Of a stretch of 40,575 bases of DNA, positions 30,753-39,343 are shown one piece after another. Position 1 is the first letter of the stretch, and every line of letters starts with the position of its first letter. The notes beneath the pieces were generated by a model. That model did not search any database, was not told the origin of the DNA, and worked only from the letters and a program-made list of their open reading frames with translations. The DNA is from Nonomuraea terrae (lineage in GTDB: Bacteria > Actinomycetota > Actinomycetes > Streptosporangiales > Streptosporangiaceae): contig NZ_SMKQ01000065.1 in assembly GCF_004348995.1 (NCBI RefSeq), forward strand, positions 1 to 40,575, in the 5' to 3' direction. Made by a program: the position numbers and the translations under genes.

Positions 30753-31222
30753 CGTCGCCCGCCGGCCGCCACGGCGGCGCGAACAGGAGCCCCGCGGGCC
30801 CGAACCGGCCGTGGCACGGTCGTTGCGAGCACGTGACGCGGCGGTTTCGAACCGCGCAAAAAAGCGCGCGAATAGCGCAGCAACCGTAAATATTCGATCT
30901 TATGGGCACATGGCGCGTTCCACGGGGAAAGAACCCCTACCGGAACTGCGAAAAGTCCCATCGAGGCCGCCGCGCAGCAGCTCGCCCCAGGGATTTCGGT
31001 CATCCCATGACTGCCGCAAACCATGGCACAGAACCCCCAGCCCTGTCCATAGGGACACCAGATCAGGTGGATCTTTCCGGAATTCGGTATTACGGATCGG
31101 ACAGCCGTCGATACCAACTCCGTAACATCGCAGATCAGGCTATTTAATCGAAACATTGATCAATGATCATATTTCGCACTAACTAGCAGCGCCGACGCTA
31201 GTTCGGACAAAGGAGACCTGTC
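30753..31222 (+). other. 470-base non-coding leader region of the ABC operon
   Basis: Lower GC than its surroundings and no frame with coding bias on either strand. It contains small stems (CGGGG/CCCC near 30.93 kb, GCGC/GCGC around AAAAAA at 30853-30866), an AT-rich part at 30.87-30.91 and 31.09-31.18 kb, and palindromes near its end. I recognise no riboswitch class. It probably holds promoter and regulatory sequence for the lipoprotein gene. Confidence 0.5.
31155..31203 (+). promoter_or_regulatory. Tandem palindromes and pre-RBS hairpin
   Basis: ATTGATCAAT (31155-31164) overlaps ATGATCAT (31163-31170), followed by a hairpin AACTAGC (31181-31187) / GCTAGTT (31197-31203) that ends seven bases before the AAAGGAGA ribosome-binding site of the lipoprotein. 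CATATT (31168-31173) could be a -10 inside the palindromes. Operator plus 5' stabilising stem is a reasonable reading. Confidence 0.4.
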
Positions 31223-32962
31223 GTGTCCCATAGGCGGAGACTTGGGAGATTACTCGCGGCGGTAACAGGAGGCGCGCTTCTGCTGTCTGCCTGCGCACAG
31301 GACGGCGGCGGGGCGAGCGACCCCTCGGGCTCCGCCTCTCCTGGCGCCACCACGGCGCAGACGATCACCTACGCCGGCGAGCAGGAGTTCAACTCCTACA
31401 ACAGCATCACGGTGAACAACCTCGTCAACAGCACGGCCATGCAGCGGGTGCTGCTCGGCTTCTGGTACTACGGCGAGAAGGGCGCCATCACGCCGGACAA
31501 GGACTTCGGCACCTACGCCAAGACGTCCGACTCCCCGCTGACCGTCGACTACGAGTTCAACGCCAAGGCGGTCTGGTCGGACGGCACCCCGATCGACTGC
31601 GACGACGCCCTGCTGTTCTGGGCCGCCAAGTCGGGCAAGATCAAGGGCTTCCAGGTCGACGGCACCACCGGTGTCGAGCTGGTCAAGGCCCCCGACTGCA
31701 ACGCGGGTGACAAGAAGTTCACCTTCGAGTACTCCGAGCCGTTCGCCGACTGGGACAGCAACGGGCCCGGCGCCGCCGACGTGCTGCCCGCCCACGTGGC
31801 CTACAAGGCCGCCGGCATGAGTGAGGCCGACTTCATCGCCGCGGTCAAGGCGGAGGACGCCGACAAGCTGGCGGAGGTCGCCAAGTTCTTCAACGAGGGC
31901 TGGGTCATCGACGGCGGCATCTCCGACATGTCGCTCTTCCCGGCCTCGGGACCGTACAAGATCTCGGCGATGGCGCCCGGCCAGTCGCTGACGCTCGCCG
32001 CCAACGACAAGTGGTGGGGCACCCCGGCCGCGACGCCGACCATCGTCATGCGGGTCGTCTCGCAGGAGGAGCAGGCCCAGGCGCTGCAGAACCGCGAGGT
32101 CAACCTCATCGAGCCGCAGCCCAACCCCGACCTGCTCGCCCAACTGGAAGGCATGCAGGGCGTCACCGTGAAGACCGGCGACGCCTACACCTACGAGCAC
32201 CTGGACTTCAACTTCGACTCCAGCGACTTCAAGGACAGGAAGCTGCGCGAGGCGTTCGCCAAGTGCGTCCCCCGTCAGCTCATCGTGGACAACCTGATCA
32301 AGCCGCTGGCGCCCGAGGCGCAGGTGCTGCAGGTCCGCAACGCCCTGCCGTTCGAGCCCGACTACACCACCATCGCCCAGGGCAGCGGCAGCGAGAAGTA
32401 CGCCCAGCCGGACATCGCCGGTGCCAAGGCGCTGCTGGAGGAGGCCGGCAAGGTCGGCATGGAGGTCCGGCTCGGCCACAACGAGCCCAACCCGCGCCGC
32501 ACCCAGCAGACGCAGCTGATCGCCGACTCCTGCGGCCAGGCCGGCTTCAAGATCGTCGACGCCGGTGACGAGAAGTTCTTCGAGTCCGGTGGCCCCCTCT
32601 ACACCAACGCCTACGACGTGGCGCTGTTCGCCTGGACCGGCTCCGCCGAGGTCTCCGGGTGGGCCTCGACCTTCACCACGGCCAAGGAGTGCACCGAGGC
32701 CGGCAAGGAGAACAACAACGGCTGCTACTCCAACAAGGAGGTCGACGACCTCATCGAGCAGCTCAACGCCGAGGTCGACAAGACCAAGCACGCGCCGCTG
32801 ATCGCCCAGATCGAGAAGATCCTCTGGGACGACCTGGCCACGATCCCGCTGTTCGCCCACCCGAACCTGCTGGCCTGGGACGAGGAGCTGCAGAACATCG
32901 TGCCCAACCCGGCCCAGTCGTCGGTGACCTGGAACATGGACAAGTGGACCCTGGCGCCATAG
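31223..32962 (+). CDS. Peptide-type ABC transporter substrate-binding lipoprotein
   Basis: A 579-residue family-5 solute-binding protein (DppA/OppA type). The lipobox LSAC gives lipidation at Cys24, followed by a Gly/Ser-rich tether. The mature part has TITYAGEQEFNSYNS, the family block FNAKAVWSDGTPIDCDDALLFWAA, SGPYKISAMAPGQSLTLAANDKWWG and a final IEKILWDDLATIPLF. It captures an oligopeptide or similar solute outside the membrane and delivers it to the permeases encoded next. GTG 31223 has AAAGGAGA seven bases upstream. A strong hairpin follows the gene, probably keeping its message more abundant than that of the permeases. Confidence 0.9.
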   Translation: MSHRRRLGRLLAAVTGGALLLSACAQDGGGASDPSGSASPGATTAQTITYAGEQEFNSYNSITVNNLVNSTAMQRVLLGFWYYGEKGAITPDKDFGTYAKTSDSPLTVDYEFNAKAVWSDGTPIDCDDALLFWAAKSGKIKGFQVDGTTGVELVKAPDCNAGDKKFTFEYSEPFADWDSNGPGAADVLPAHVAYKAAGMSEADFIAAVKAEDADKLAEVAKFFNEGWVIDGGISDMSLFPASGPYKISAMAPGQSLTLAANDKWWGTPAATPTIVMRVVSQEEQAQALQNREVNLIEPQPNPDLLAQLEGMQGVTVKTGDAYTYEHLDFNFDSSDFKDRKLREAFAKCVPRQLIVDNLIKPLAPEAQVLQVRNALPFEPDYTTIAQGSGSEKYAQPDIAGAKALLEEAGKVGMEVRLGHNEPNPRRTQQTQLIADSCGQAGFKIVDAGDEKFFESGGPLYTNAYDVALFAWTGSAEVSGWASTFTTAKECTEAGKENNNGCYSNKEVDDLIEQLNAEVDKTKHAPLIAQIEKILWDDLATIPLFAHPNLLAWDEELQNIVPNPAQSSVTWNMDKWTLAP

Positions 32963-32988
32963 CCGTCCGATAACTCGAACCATCAGCA

Positions 32989-33020
32989 ATGGGCCGAGGA
33001 GCCACCGCTCCTCGGCCCAT
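32989..33020 (+). terminator. 14-bp perfect hairpin between lipoprotein and permease genes
   Basis: Arms ATGGGCCGAGGAGC (32989-33002) and GCTCCTCGGCCCAT (33007-33020), four-base loop, no following T-run. It lies inside an operon, so partial termination or protection of the upstream message from exonucleases is more likely than a full stop. Confidence 0.65.
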
Positions 33021-33060
33021 GCGCAAAGGACTCCTTCGCTATGAACCTAGGGAGTACTGA

Positions 33061-34569
33061 GTGATCGCCTTCATCGCCCGAAGACTGGTCACCTCCTTCT
33101 TCGTCCTGCTGGCCGCCACCATGGTCATCTTCGGGCTGACGTCGATCGCCGGCGACCCGCTGGCCGACCTCAGAGAGCTTCCCGGCCCGGACCGGGAACG
33201 CCGCATGGCCGACCGCATCGAACGGATGAACCTCGACAGCCCCGTCTGGGTCAGGTACCTGAGCTGGCTCGGCAACCTGTTCCGCGGCAGCCTCGGCGTC
33301 AACCGCGACGGCCAGGACGTGGGCGTCCTGCTCCGCGAGGCGTTGTCGGCGACGCTCCAGCTCGTCGTGGCCGCCACCGTGCTCGCGGTCGTCATCGGCG
33401 TGATCGTGGGCATCATCTCGGCGCTGCGGCAGTACAGCACCTTCGACTACGGCGTCACCCTGGCCGCCTTCGTCTGCTTCTCGCTGCCGCTGTTCTGGGT
33501 GGCGGTCATGCTCAAGCAGTACATCGCCATCGAGTTCAACGACTGGCTGCGCGATCCCGTCATCCCGCCTCTGATCATCGGCGTGCTGGCCGTGGCCGCC
33601 GGGCTGATCTGGGCCGCGATCGCGATCGGCGACCGGCGCACCAAGCTCACCGCGTTCGGCGCGGGGGCCGCCGTCACCGTCGTGACGCTCACGCTGCTGT
33701 CGGCGACCCGCTGGTTCGCCGACCCCGGCATCGGCGTCGTCGGCCTGGCGGTGCTCGCGGGCGGCACGGCGATCGGGCTGACCGTGCTGATCTCCGGCCT
33801 GCAGTATCGAGGCCCCCTGTACGCGGCACTGGCCGCCGCGGGGATCGGCGTGCTGTTGTCGGAGATCCTCGATCCGGTGCTGGCCGACCCCAGCTGGACG
33901 GAGATGTTCGGCCTCGCCCTCGTGACGGCGGCCGTCTGCGCCGGCCTCGGGTACGGGCTCGGCGGCCTGCTCCGCCGCCAGGCCATCACCGGCGCCGTGG
34001 CGACCGGCCTGGTCACCGGCGGCCTGATCTTCCTGGACCGCATGCTGCAGTCCTTCGCCGCCTACAGCGACCGGGTCCGCGGCCGCCCGATCTCCACGAT
34101 CGGCTCGCGCACGCCGAACTTCACCGGTGACTTCTGGGAGACCAACCTGGACGCGGCCGGCCACCTGCTGCTGCCGACCATGGCGCTGATCCTGATCTCG
34201 CTGGCCACCTACACCCGCTACAGCCGCTCCAGCATGCTCGAGGTGATGAACCTCGACTACGTGCGCACCGCGCGGGCCAAGGGCCTGCCGGAACGCACGG
34301 TGATCACCAAGCACGCCTTCCGCAACGGGATGATCCCGATCACCACGCTGATGGCCGTCGACTTCGCCTCCGTGATCGGCGGCGCCATCGTGACCGAGAA
34401 CGTCTTCGGCTGGCAGGGCATGGGCAACCTCTTCATCGAGGGGCTCCAGCAGGTGGACCCCGCCCCCGTCATGGCGTTCTTCATCGTCTCGGGGACGGCG
34501 ATCGTCGTCTTCAACATGCTGGCCGACATCGTCTACGCCTATCTCGACCCGCGGATCAGGCTGTCTTGA
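33061..34569 (+). CDS. DppB-type permease with extra membrane insertion
   Basis: A 502-residue inner-membrane permease. The first 160 residues (MIAFIARRLVTSFFVLLAATMVIFGL, SLGVNRDGQDVGVLLREALSATLQL) and the last 155 (LLLPTMALILISLATYTRYSRSSMLEV, EAA-type loop YVRTARAKGLPERTVITKHAFRNGMIPI, VIGGAIVTENVFGWQGMGNLF) match DppB/OppB. Between them lies an insertion of about 170 residues with roughly five or six extra hydrophobic helices, making it far longer than the usual 310-330. GTG 33061 has GGGAG upstream. Second gene of the ABC operon. Confidence 0.85.
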   Translation: MIAFIARRLVTSFFVLLAATMVIFGLTSIAGDPLADLRELPGPDRERRMADRIERMNLDSPVWVRYLSWLGNLFRGSLGVNRDGQDVGVLLREALSATLQLVVAATVLAVVIGVIVGIISALRQYSTFDYGVTLAAFVCFSLPLFWVAVMLKQYIAIEFNDWLRDPVIPPLIIGVLAVAAGLIWAAIAIGDRRTKLTAFGAGAAVTVVTLTLLSATRWFADPGIGVVGLAVLAGGTAIGLTVLISGLQYRGPLYAALAAAGIGVLLSEILDPVLADPSWTEMFGLALVTAAVCAGLGYGLGGLLRRQAITGAVATGLVTGGLIFLDRMLQSFAAYSDRVRGRPISTIGSRTPNFTGDFWETNLDAAGHLLLPTMALILISLATYTRYSRSSMLEVMNLDYVRTARAKGLPERTVITKHAFRNGMIPITTLMAVDFASVIGGAIVTENVFGWQGMGNLFIEGLQQVDPAPVMAFFIVSGTAIVVFNMLADIVYAYLDPRIRLS

Positions 34570-34582
34570 AGGAGAACCACCC

Positions 34583-35551
34583 ATGACGATCAGCGCCCCG
34601 GCCTCAGGGGCCGCGCAGGGCATGACCGTCGTCGCACGCACCCAGGGCCAGATGGTCCGCCGGCGCTTCTTCCGGCACCGCGCGGCGCTCGTCGGCATGC
34701 TGGCCTTCGGCGGCGTCGTCCTGCTGGCATTCACCTCCATCGGGATCGGGCCCATCCCCGGCTGGTGGGACAAGTCGTACCTCACGACCGGATCGCTGGT
34801 GAACCAGGGACGGCCGACGCTCAGCGTGGTGCCGCAGTTCCTCGGCGGGGAGGGCATCCGCTTCGGCGAGCATCCGTTCGGGCAGGACAACATCGGCATC
34901 GACTACTTCGCGCTGACCATGCGCGGCGCCCAGCAGTCGATCACCGTGGCGTTCATCGTCGCCATCGTGGCCACGACCGTCGGGACGCTCGCCGGCGCCT
35001 TCGCCGGATATTTCAGGAAACTGACGGAGTCGGTCATCATGCGGCTGACCGACGTGATGATCACCATCCCGATCCTCATCATCGCCGCCATCGTCGGGCG
35101 CACGTTCGGTGACTCCGGCATCGTGATCCTGGCCGTCTGCATCGGTCTGGTGACCTGGCCGACGCTGGGCCGGCTGGTGCGCGGCGAGTTCCTGTCGCTG
35201 CGCGAGAAGGAGTTCGTGGAGGCGGCGCGGGCGGTGGGCAGCTCCGCGGGCCGGATCATCTTCCGGCACGTCCTGCCGAACACGATCGGCGTCATCATCG
35301 TCAGCGCCACCCTGGCCGTGGCCAACGCGGTGCTGCTGGAGTCGGCGCTGTCGTTCCTCGGCGTCGGCGTGCAGCCGCCGGACGTCTCCCTCGGCCAGCT
35401 GATCGACACCTACCGCAGCGCCATGACCACGCGGCCGTGGCTGTTCTGGTGGCCGGGCGTCTTCATCATCGCGATCGCGCTGTCCATCAACTTCATCGGC
35501 GACGGCCTGCGCGACGCCTTCGACCCACGACAGACCCGGGTGCGTGCCTGA
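34583..35551 (+). CDS. DppC-type permease
   Basis: A 322-residue permease partner. The N-terminal segment RTQGQMVRRRFFRHRAALVGMLAFGGVVLL is the DppC/OppC_N block with the first helix; the FGQDNIGIDYFALTMRGAQQSI block and the EAA loop (EFVEAARAVGSSAGRIIFRHVLPNTIGVII) follow, ending SLGQLIDTYRSAMTTRPWLFWWPG. It pairs with the DppB-type protein to form the membrane channel. AAGGAG lies ten bases before ATG 34583, 13 bases after the previous stop. Its stop overlaps the next ATG (TGATG). Confidence 0.9.
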   Translation: MTISAPASGAAQGMTVVARTQGQMVRRRFFRHRAALVGMLAFGGVVLLAFTSIGIGPIPGWWDKSYLTTGSLVNQGRPTLSVVPQFLGGEGIRFGEHPFGQDNIGIDYFALTMRGAQQSITVAFIVAIVATTVGTLAGAFAGYFRKLTESVIMRLTDVMITIPILIIAAIVGRTFGDSGIVILAVCIGLVTWPTLGRLVRGEFLSLREKEFVEAARAVGSSAGRIIFRHVLPNTIGVIIVSATLAVANAVLLESALSFLGVGVQPPDVSLGQLIDTYRSAMTTRPWLFWWPGVFIIAIALSINFIGDGLRDAFDPRQTRVRA

Positions 35552-36582
35552 TGCGGAATTCCCCCAACGAGATCCTCCACGTGGAGGACCTGACCGTCGA
35601 GTTCCCCACCGACGACGGCGTCGTCCACGCGGTGCGCGGGGTGTCGTACACGCTGCACGAGGGCGAGGTGCTCGGCATCGTCGGCGAGTCGGGCTCCGGC
35701 AAGTCGGTCACCTCGCTCGCCGTCATGGGGCTGCTCCCCCGCGGCGCCCGCGTCCGAGGCAAGATCGTCTACCGCGGCGAGGACGTGCTGAAGCTGTCCG
35801 CCCGCAGGCGGCGGGCGCTGCGCGGCGGAAAGATCGGCATGATCTTCCAGGACCCGATGACGGCGCTGAACCCCGTGCACACGATCGGCGACCAGCTCGC
35901 CGAGGCGGTGCTGGCGCACGGCCTGGTGCCGTACAAGCAGGCGCTGGCCCGCGCCAAGGAGATGCTCGACCTGGTCGGCATCCCGCAGGCCGAGGCGCGG
36001 CTGCGCAGCTACCCGCACGAGTTCTCCGGCGGCATGCGGCAGCGCGCGATGATCGCCATGGCGGTCATCAACAGCCCCGACGTCATCATCGCCGACGAGC
36101 CGACCACCGCTCTCGACGTGACCGTGCAGGCGCAGATCCTGGAGAAGCTCCTGGAGGTCAAGGACGCCGTCAACGCCGCGATCGTGCTGATCACGCACGA
36201 CCTCGGCGTGGTCGCGGGCACCGCGCACCGGGTGCTGGTCATGTACGCCGGCAAGCCGGTCGAGATCGGCGACACCGACACGGTCTTCTACCGGCCTCGG
36301 ATGCCGTACACGGCCGGGCTGCTCGGCTCGATGCCGTCGCTGGAGACCTCGGGCGGGCGGCTGCGCCCGATCGGCGGCGCCCCGCCGTCCCTGATCAACC
36401 TGCCGTCCGGCTGCCCGTTCTCGCCGCGCTGCCCGCTGGCCGACGACACCTGCACGGCCGAGGAGCCCGGCCTGGCGGAGGCCGGTGAGGGTGGCCACCT
36501 GGCCGCCTGTCACCACTGGCGCGAGGTCGCCGCGGCGCCCGATCCCACCGCACTGTTCCGTACCGAGAGCGAGGCCGTCTGA
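35551..36582 (+). CDS. DppD-type ABC ATPase
   Basis: A 343-residue ATPase: Walker A GESGSGKSVT (about residue 47), Q-loop FQDPMTALNP, signature FSGGMRQR, Walker B VIIADEPTTALDV and switch THDLG. The C-terminal oligopeptide-transporter extension carries the cysteine cluster CPFSPRCPLADDTC, which in related proteins binds an iron-sulfur cluster. ATG 35551 overlaps the DppC stop by one base, indicating translational coupling. Energises uptake with the following ATPase. Confidence 0.92.
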   Translation: MRNSPNEILHVEDLTVEFPTDDGVVHAVRGVSYTLHEGEVLGIVGESGSGKSVTSLAVMGLLPRGARVRGKIVYRGEDVLKLSARRRRALRGGKIGMIFQDPMTALNPVHTIGDQLAEAVLAHGLVPYKQALARAKEMLDLVGIPQAEARLRSYPHEFSGGMRQRAMIAMAVINSPDVIIADEPTTALDVTVQAQILEKLLEVKDAVNAAIVLITHDLGVVAGTAHRVLVMYAGKPVEIGDTDTVFYRPRMPYTAGLLGSMPSLETSGGRLRPIGGAPPSLINLPSGCPFSPRCPLADDTCTAEEPGLAEAGEGGHLAACHHWREVAAAPDPTALFRTESEAV

Positions 36583-37580
36583 TGACCGCGCAGGAGCACC
36601 TGCTGGAGGTCAAGGACCTGGTGATGAACTTCCCCGTCCGCGGCGCCGGGCTGCTGCGCAAGGTCGTCGGCAGCATCCAGGCGGTCAGCGGGGTGTCCAT
36701 GCACGTCGACCCGGGCGAGACGCTCGGAGTGGTGGGCGAGTCGGGTTGCGGCAAGTCCACCACCGGCCGGGCCATCCTCCAGCTGCACCGGCCCACGTCG
36801 GGCTCGGTCGTGTTCGAGGGTGACGAGCTGACCACGATGGCGCCCCGGCGGCTGCGCGCCGTACGGCGGGACATGCAGATCGTCTTCCAGGACCCGTACG
36901 CCTCGCTCAACCCGAAGCTGCCGGTCAACGACATCATCGCCGAGCCGCTGAAGGTGCACGGCAAGTGGAAGGGCGGCGGCACGGACCGGGTGGCCGAGCT
37001 GCTGGAGCTGGTCGGGCTCAACCCCGAGCACGGCAACCGGTACCCGCACGAGTTCTCCGGCGGCCAGCGGCAGCGCGTCGGCATCGCCCGCGCGCTGGCT
37101 CTGGAGCCCAAGCTGCTCGTCCTCGACGAGCCGGTCTCGGCGCTGGACGTGTCGGTGCAGGCCGGGGTGGTCAACCTGCTGGAGGACCTGCAGGACACGT
37201 TCGGGCTGTCGTACATCTTCATCTCGCACGACCTGTCGGTGGTCCGGCACATCTCCGACCGGGTCGCGGTGATGTACCTGGGCAAGATCGTGGAAACCGG
37301 TTCGCGCGACGACGTGTACGACCGGCCCGTCCACCCCTACACCCAGGCGCTGCTGTCGGCGGCGCCGACGGCGAATCCGCGCGAGGAACGCCGCCGCCAG
37401 CGCATCATCCTCACCGGCGAGGTGCCGACCCCGCTGGACCCGCCGAGCGGCTGCCGGTTCCGCACCCGCTGCTGGAAGGCCCAGGAGATCTGCGCCACGG
37501 AGGAGCCGGCGCTGGTCGACCGCGGCGACGGCCACCCGTCCGCCTGCCACTTCCCGGAGGTCAACACCGCGGTCGTCTGA
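36582..37580 (+). CDS. DppF-type ABC ATPase
   Basis: A 332-residue ATPase: Walker A GESGCGKSTTG (about residue 49), Q-loop FQDPYASLNP, signature FSGGQRQR, Walker B LLVLDEPVSALDV, switch SHDLS and the C-terminal cysteine motif CRFRTRCWKAQEIC. The ATG overlaps the previous stop (TGATG). It forms a heterodimer with the DppD-type protein. The operon ends here at a strong hairpin. Confidence 0.92.
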   Translation: MTAQEHLLEVKDLVMNFPVRGAGLLRKVVGSIQAVSGVSMHVDPGETLGVVGESGCGKSTTGRAILQLHRPTSGSVVFEGDELTTMAPRRLRAVRRDMQIVFQDPYASLNPKLPVNDIIAEPLKVHGKWKGGGTDRVAELLELVGLNPEHGNRYPHEFSGGQRQRVGIARALALEPKLLVLDEPVSALDVSVQAGVVNLLEDLQDTFGLSYIFISHDLSVVRHISDRVAVMYLGKIVETGSRDDVYDRPVHPYTQALLSAAPTANPREERRRQRIILTGEVPTPLDPPSGCRFRTRCWKAQEICATEEPALVDRGDGHPSACHFPEVNTAVV

Positions 37581-37602
37581 GCCCTGCGGCGCCCTGGCGC
37601 CC

Positions 37603-37634
37603 ATCGATCACTCCGGCCTGGCGGAGTGATCGAT
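37603..37634. terminator. Terminator hairpin after the ABC operon
   Basis: ATCGATCACTCCG (37603-37615) and CGGAGTGATCGAT (37622-37634), 13 bp, six-base loop. It overlaps the last codons of the convergent OYE pseudogene. Confidence 0.75.
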
Positions 37635-38668
37635 ATACCCGCGGGCGCCGCCGCCGTAGAAGGTGGCGGGATCGGGCTCGGCGATCGGCGCGTGCTCCCG
37701 CCAACGGCGCACCAGGTCGGGGTCGGCGATGAACGCGCGGCCGGCGGAGACGAGGTCGGCCAGGCCGCTCGCCACGCGGCGGCGGGCGGTCCGCTCGTCG
37801 GTCATGGCGTGCCAGCCGTCGTTGACGATGACGGGGCCGCCGAAGCGCGTGCGCAGCTCCGCGAGCATCGGGCCGGCGGGGTCGCCGATGGTGTGCAGGT
37901 AGGCCAGGCCCAGCGGCGCGATGCCGTCGAGGAGCGCCCCGTACATGGCGGCGGTCTCCGCCGGGTCGTCCTCGACCGCCCCGTGCAGGTTCGCCGCCGG
38001 TGAGACGCGGATGCCGACCCTTTCGCCGCCGATGGCGGCGGCGATGGCCTCGGTCGCCTCGACGACGAACCGGGCGCGGGCGACGGCCGAGCCGCCGTAG
38101 GCGTCGGTGCGCCGGTTGGAGGAGGGTGCGAGGAACTGGTGGGGCAGGTAGCCGTCTCCACTCCGTCCAGCCCGGCTCCGACAGCCGCGCGCGCCGCTCT
38201 GGCGAACTCCTCGATCACGGACGGCAGCTCGGCCGTCTCCAGGGCACGCGGCACCGGGTGCGGCTGGAGCCCCCACGCGGTGAAGATCGCGCCGGGTGCG
38301 GCGAGAGCGCTGGGGGCGACGGTCTCGTGGCCGTTCTTGTTGTCGGGGTGGGCGACCCGTCCCACGTGCATGAGCTGGGCAACGATGAGGCCGCCTTCGG
38401 CGTGCACGGCGTCGGCGACGTTCCGCCACCCTTCGATCTGCTCGGGCGTGTGCAGGCCAGGGGTGTTCAGGTAGCCCTGTCCGGCGGCGCTGGGCTGGAC
38501 GCCCTCGGTGATGATCAGGCCGGCGGTGGCCCGCTGCCAGTAGTAGGTCGCGGTGATGTCCGGGGGCACGCCGTCGGCGCTCGCGCGGTTGCGCGTCATG
38601 GGAGCCATGACGATCCGGTTGGGGAGCGTCCACTTGCCGACGGTGATCGGGTCGAACAGGTCTGGCAT
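37608..38668 (-). pseudogene. Old yellow enzyme (NemA-type ene-reductase), frameshifted
   Basis: The ATG at 38668 (GGAGAG upstream) begins a clear OYE/NemA flavoenzyme: MPDLFDPITVGKWTLPNRIVMAPMTR..., GLIITEGVQPSAAGQGY, IVAQLMHVGRVAHPDN and GAGLDGVE. At 38155/38156 the frame changes. The continuing homology, GYLPHQFLAPSSNRRTDAYGG to the C-terminal FIADPDLVRRWREHAP, lies in another frame. Alignment to the family block GVELHGANGYL shows that about 13 bases are missing, exactly those coding for LHGAN. These contain the His and Asn that hold the substrate. A real deletion, not a base-calling slip, is therefore likely, and the enzyme would be inactive even with frameshifting. Confidence 0.85.
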
Positions 38669-38800
38669 GAAGGTCTCTCCTGTCAGGTACGTGAACGGTC
38701 GCCGCGACCCCTTGCATGGCAGAAGACCGGTGTCACCTGGGGAGATGCCGCTCGGCCGGACCCGAGACTGGCCCAAGGTCCGGCCGGGCCGCAATTTCAG

Positions 38801-38815
38801 TTGCCGTTTCGGCAA
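38801..38815. promoter_or_regulatory. TTGCCG-n3-CGGCAA palindrome
   Basis: TTGCCGTTTCGGCAA, perfect 6-bp arms, about 130 bases before the OYE start codon. Possible remnant operator; no other support. Confidence 0.25.
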
Positions 38816-38845
38816 ACGTGCCCAGCTGTGGGAGGGACGCGAGCG

Positions 38846-39088
38846 TCACCAGGAGCGGGCGGCCCGCAGGAGCACGTCGCGGACGAGGGTGACGGGGCGG
38901 CGGGCCGGGGCGCCGGCGCGCTGGGCGAGGAAGCCGGTGTTGATCGGCGGGTCCTCCGGGTCGAGGAGCGTCACGAGGGCGCCTACCGCGAGCAGCTCGA
39001 TGGCGCGTAGCGCGCGCTGGACAGGGGAGGCGGCACGCCCCTCGCCGTCAGGCAGAGTGTGCGGCTCAAGGTTCTGCTTCGTCACCAT
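38846..39088 (-). CDS. Hypothetical 80-residue protein
   Basis: The frame from ATG 39088 has high third-position GC throughout. The product contains SPVQRALRAIELLAVGALVTLLDPEDPP and ends LVRDVLLRAARSW. No ribosome-binding site is evident and I do not recognise a family. It starts 14 bases after the 37-residue ORF on the same strand; the two may be one small operon divergent from the P1 peptidase, or relics of one gene. Confidence 0.4.
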   Translation of the reverse strand: MVTKQNLEPHTLPDGEGRAASPVQRALRAIELLAVGALVTLLDPEDPPINTGFLAQRAGAPARRPVTLVRDVLLRAARSW

Positions 39089-39102
39089 GGCAAGGGGCCT
39101 GG

Positions 39103-39216
39103 TCAGCCGGTCAGGCCGAAGAGCCGCTCCACGGCGGAGAGATTCGACTTGAACGACGCTCGCCAGGTGACGGCGTCGCTTCGACGGGACCGCGTACCCC
39201 TGCGGACATTCGGCAT
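39103..39216 (-). CDS. Hypothetical 37-residue ORF
   Basis: ATG 39216 opens MPNVRRGTRSRRSDAVTW and the frame closes with SAVERLFGLTG and TGA at 39105-39103. No ribosome-binding site exists, but TAAAGA lies eight bases upstream, compatible with a leaderless start. It faces away from the P1 peptidase gene across the ACTGGTC palindrome. Function unknown. Confidence 0.35.
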   Translation of the reverse strand: MPNVRRGTRSRRSDAVTWRASFKSNLSAVERLFGLTG

Positions 39217-39226
39217 ATTGGGGATC

Positions 39227-39256
39227 TTTACCTCGCACTGGTCTGACCAGTAGCCT
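39227..39256 (+). promoter_or_regulatory. Promoter with FadR/DasR-like operator
   Basis: TTTACC (39227-39232), 18-base spacer, TAGCCT (39251-39256). The spacer and first -10 base hold ACTGGTCTGACCAGT (39237-39251), a perfect palindrome around one base. It matches the inner 15 bases of the E. coli FadR consensus and resembles the DasR site of streptomycetes. A GntR-family repressor would block this promoter. Confidence 0.6.
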
Positions 39257-39343
39257 CAGTGCACTCAGCCGACTGACCCTCCTACCTCCACCCCAGCTCG
39301 GGGCGCGGCCGTGCCCCGGCACCCCCACCGGAATGAGGGATCC

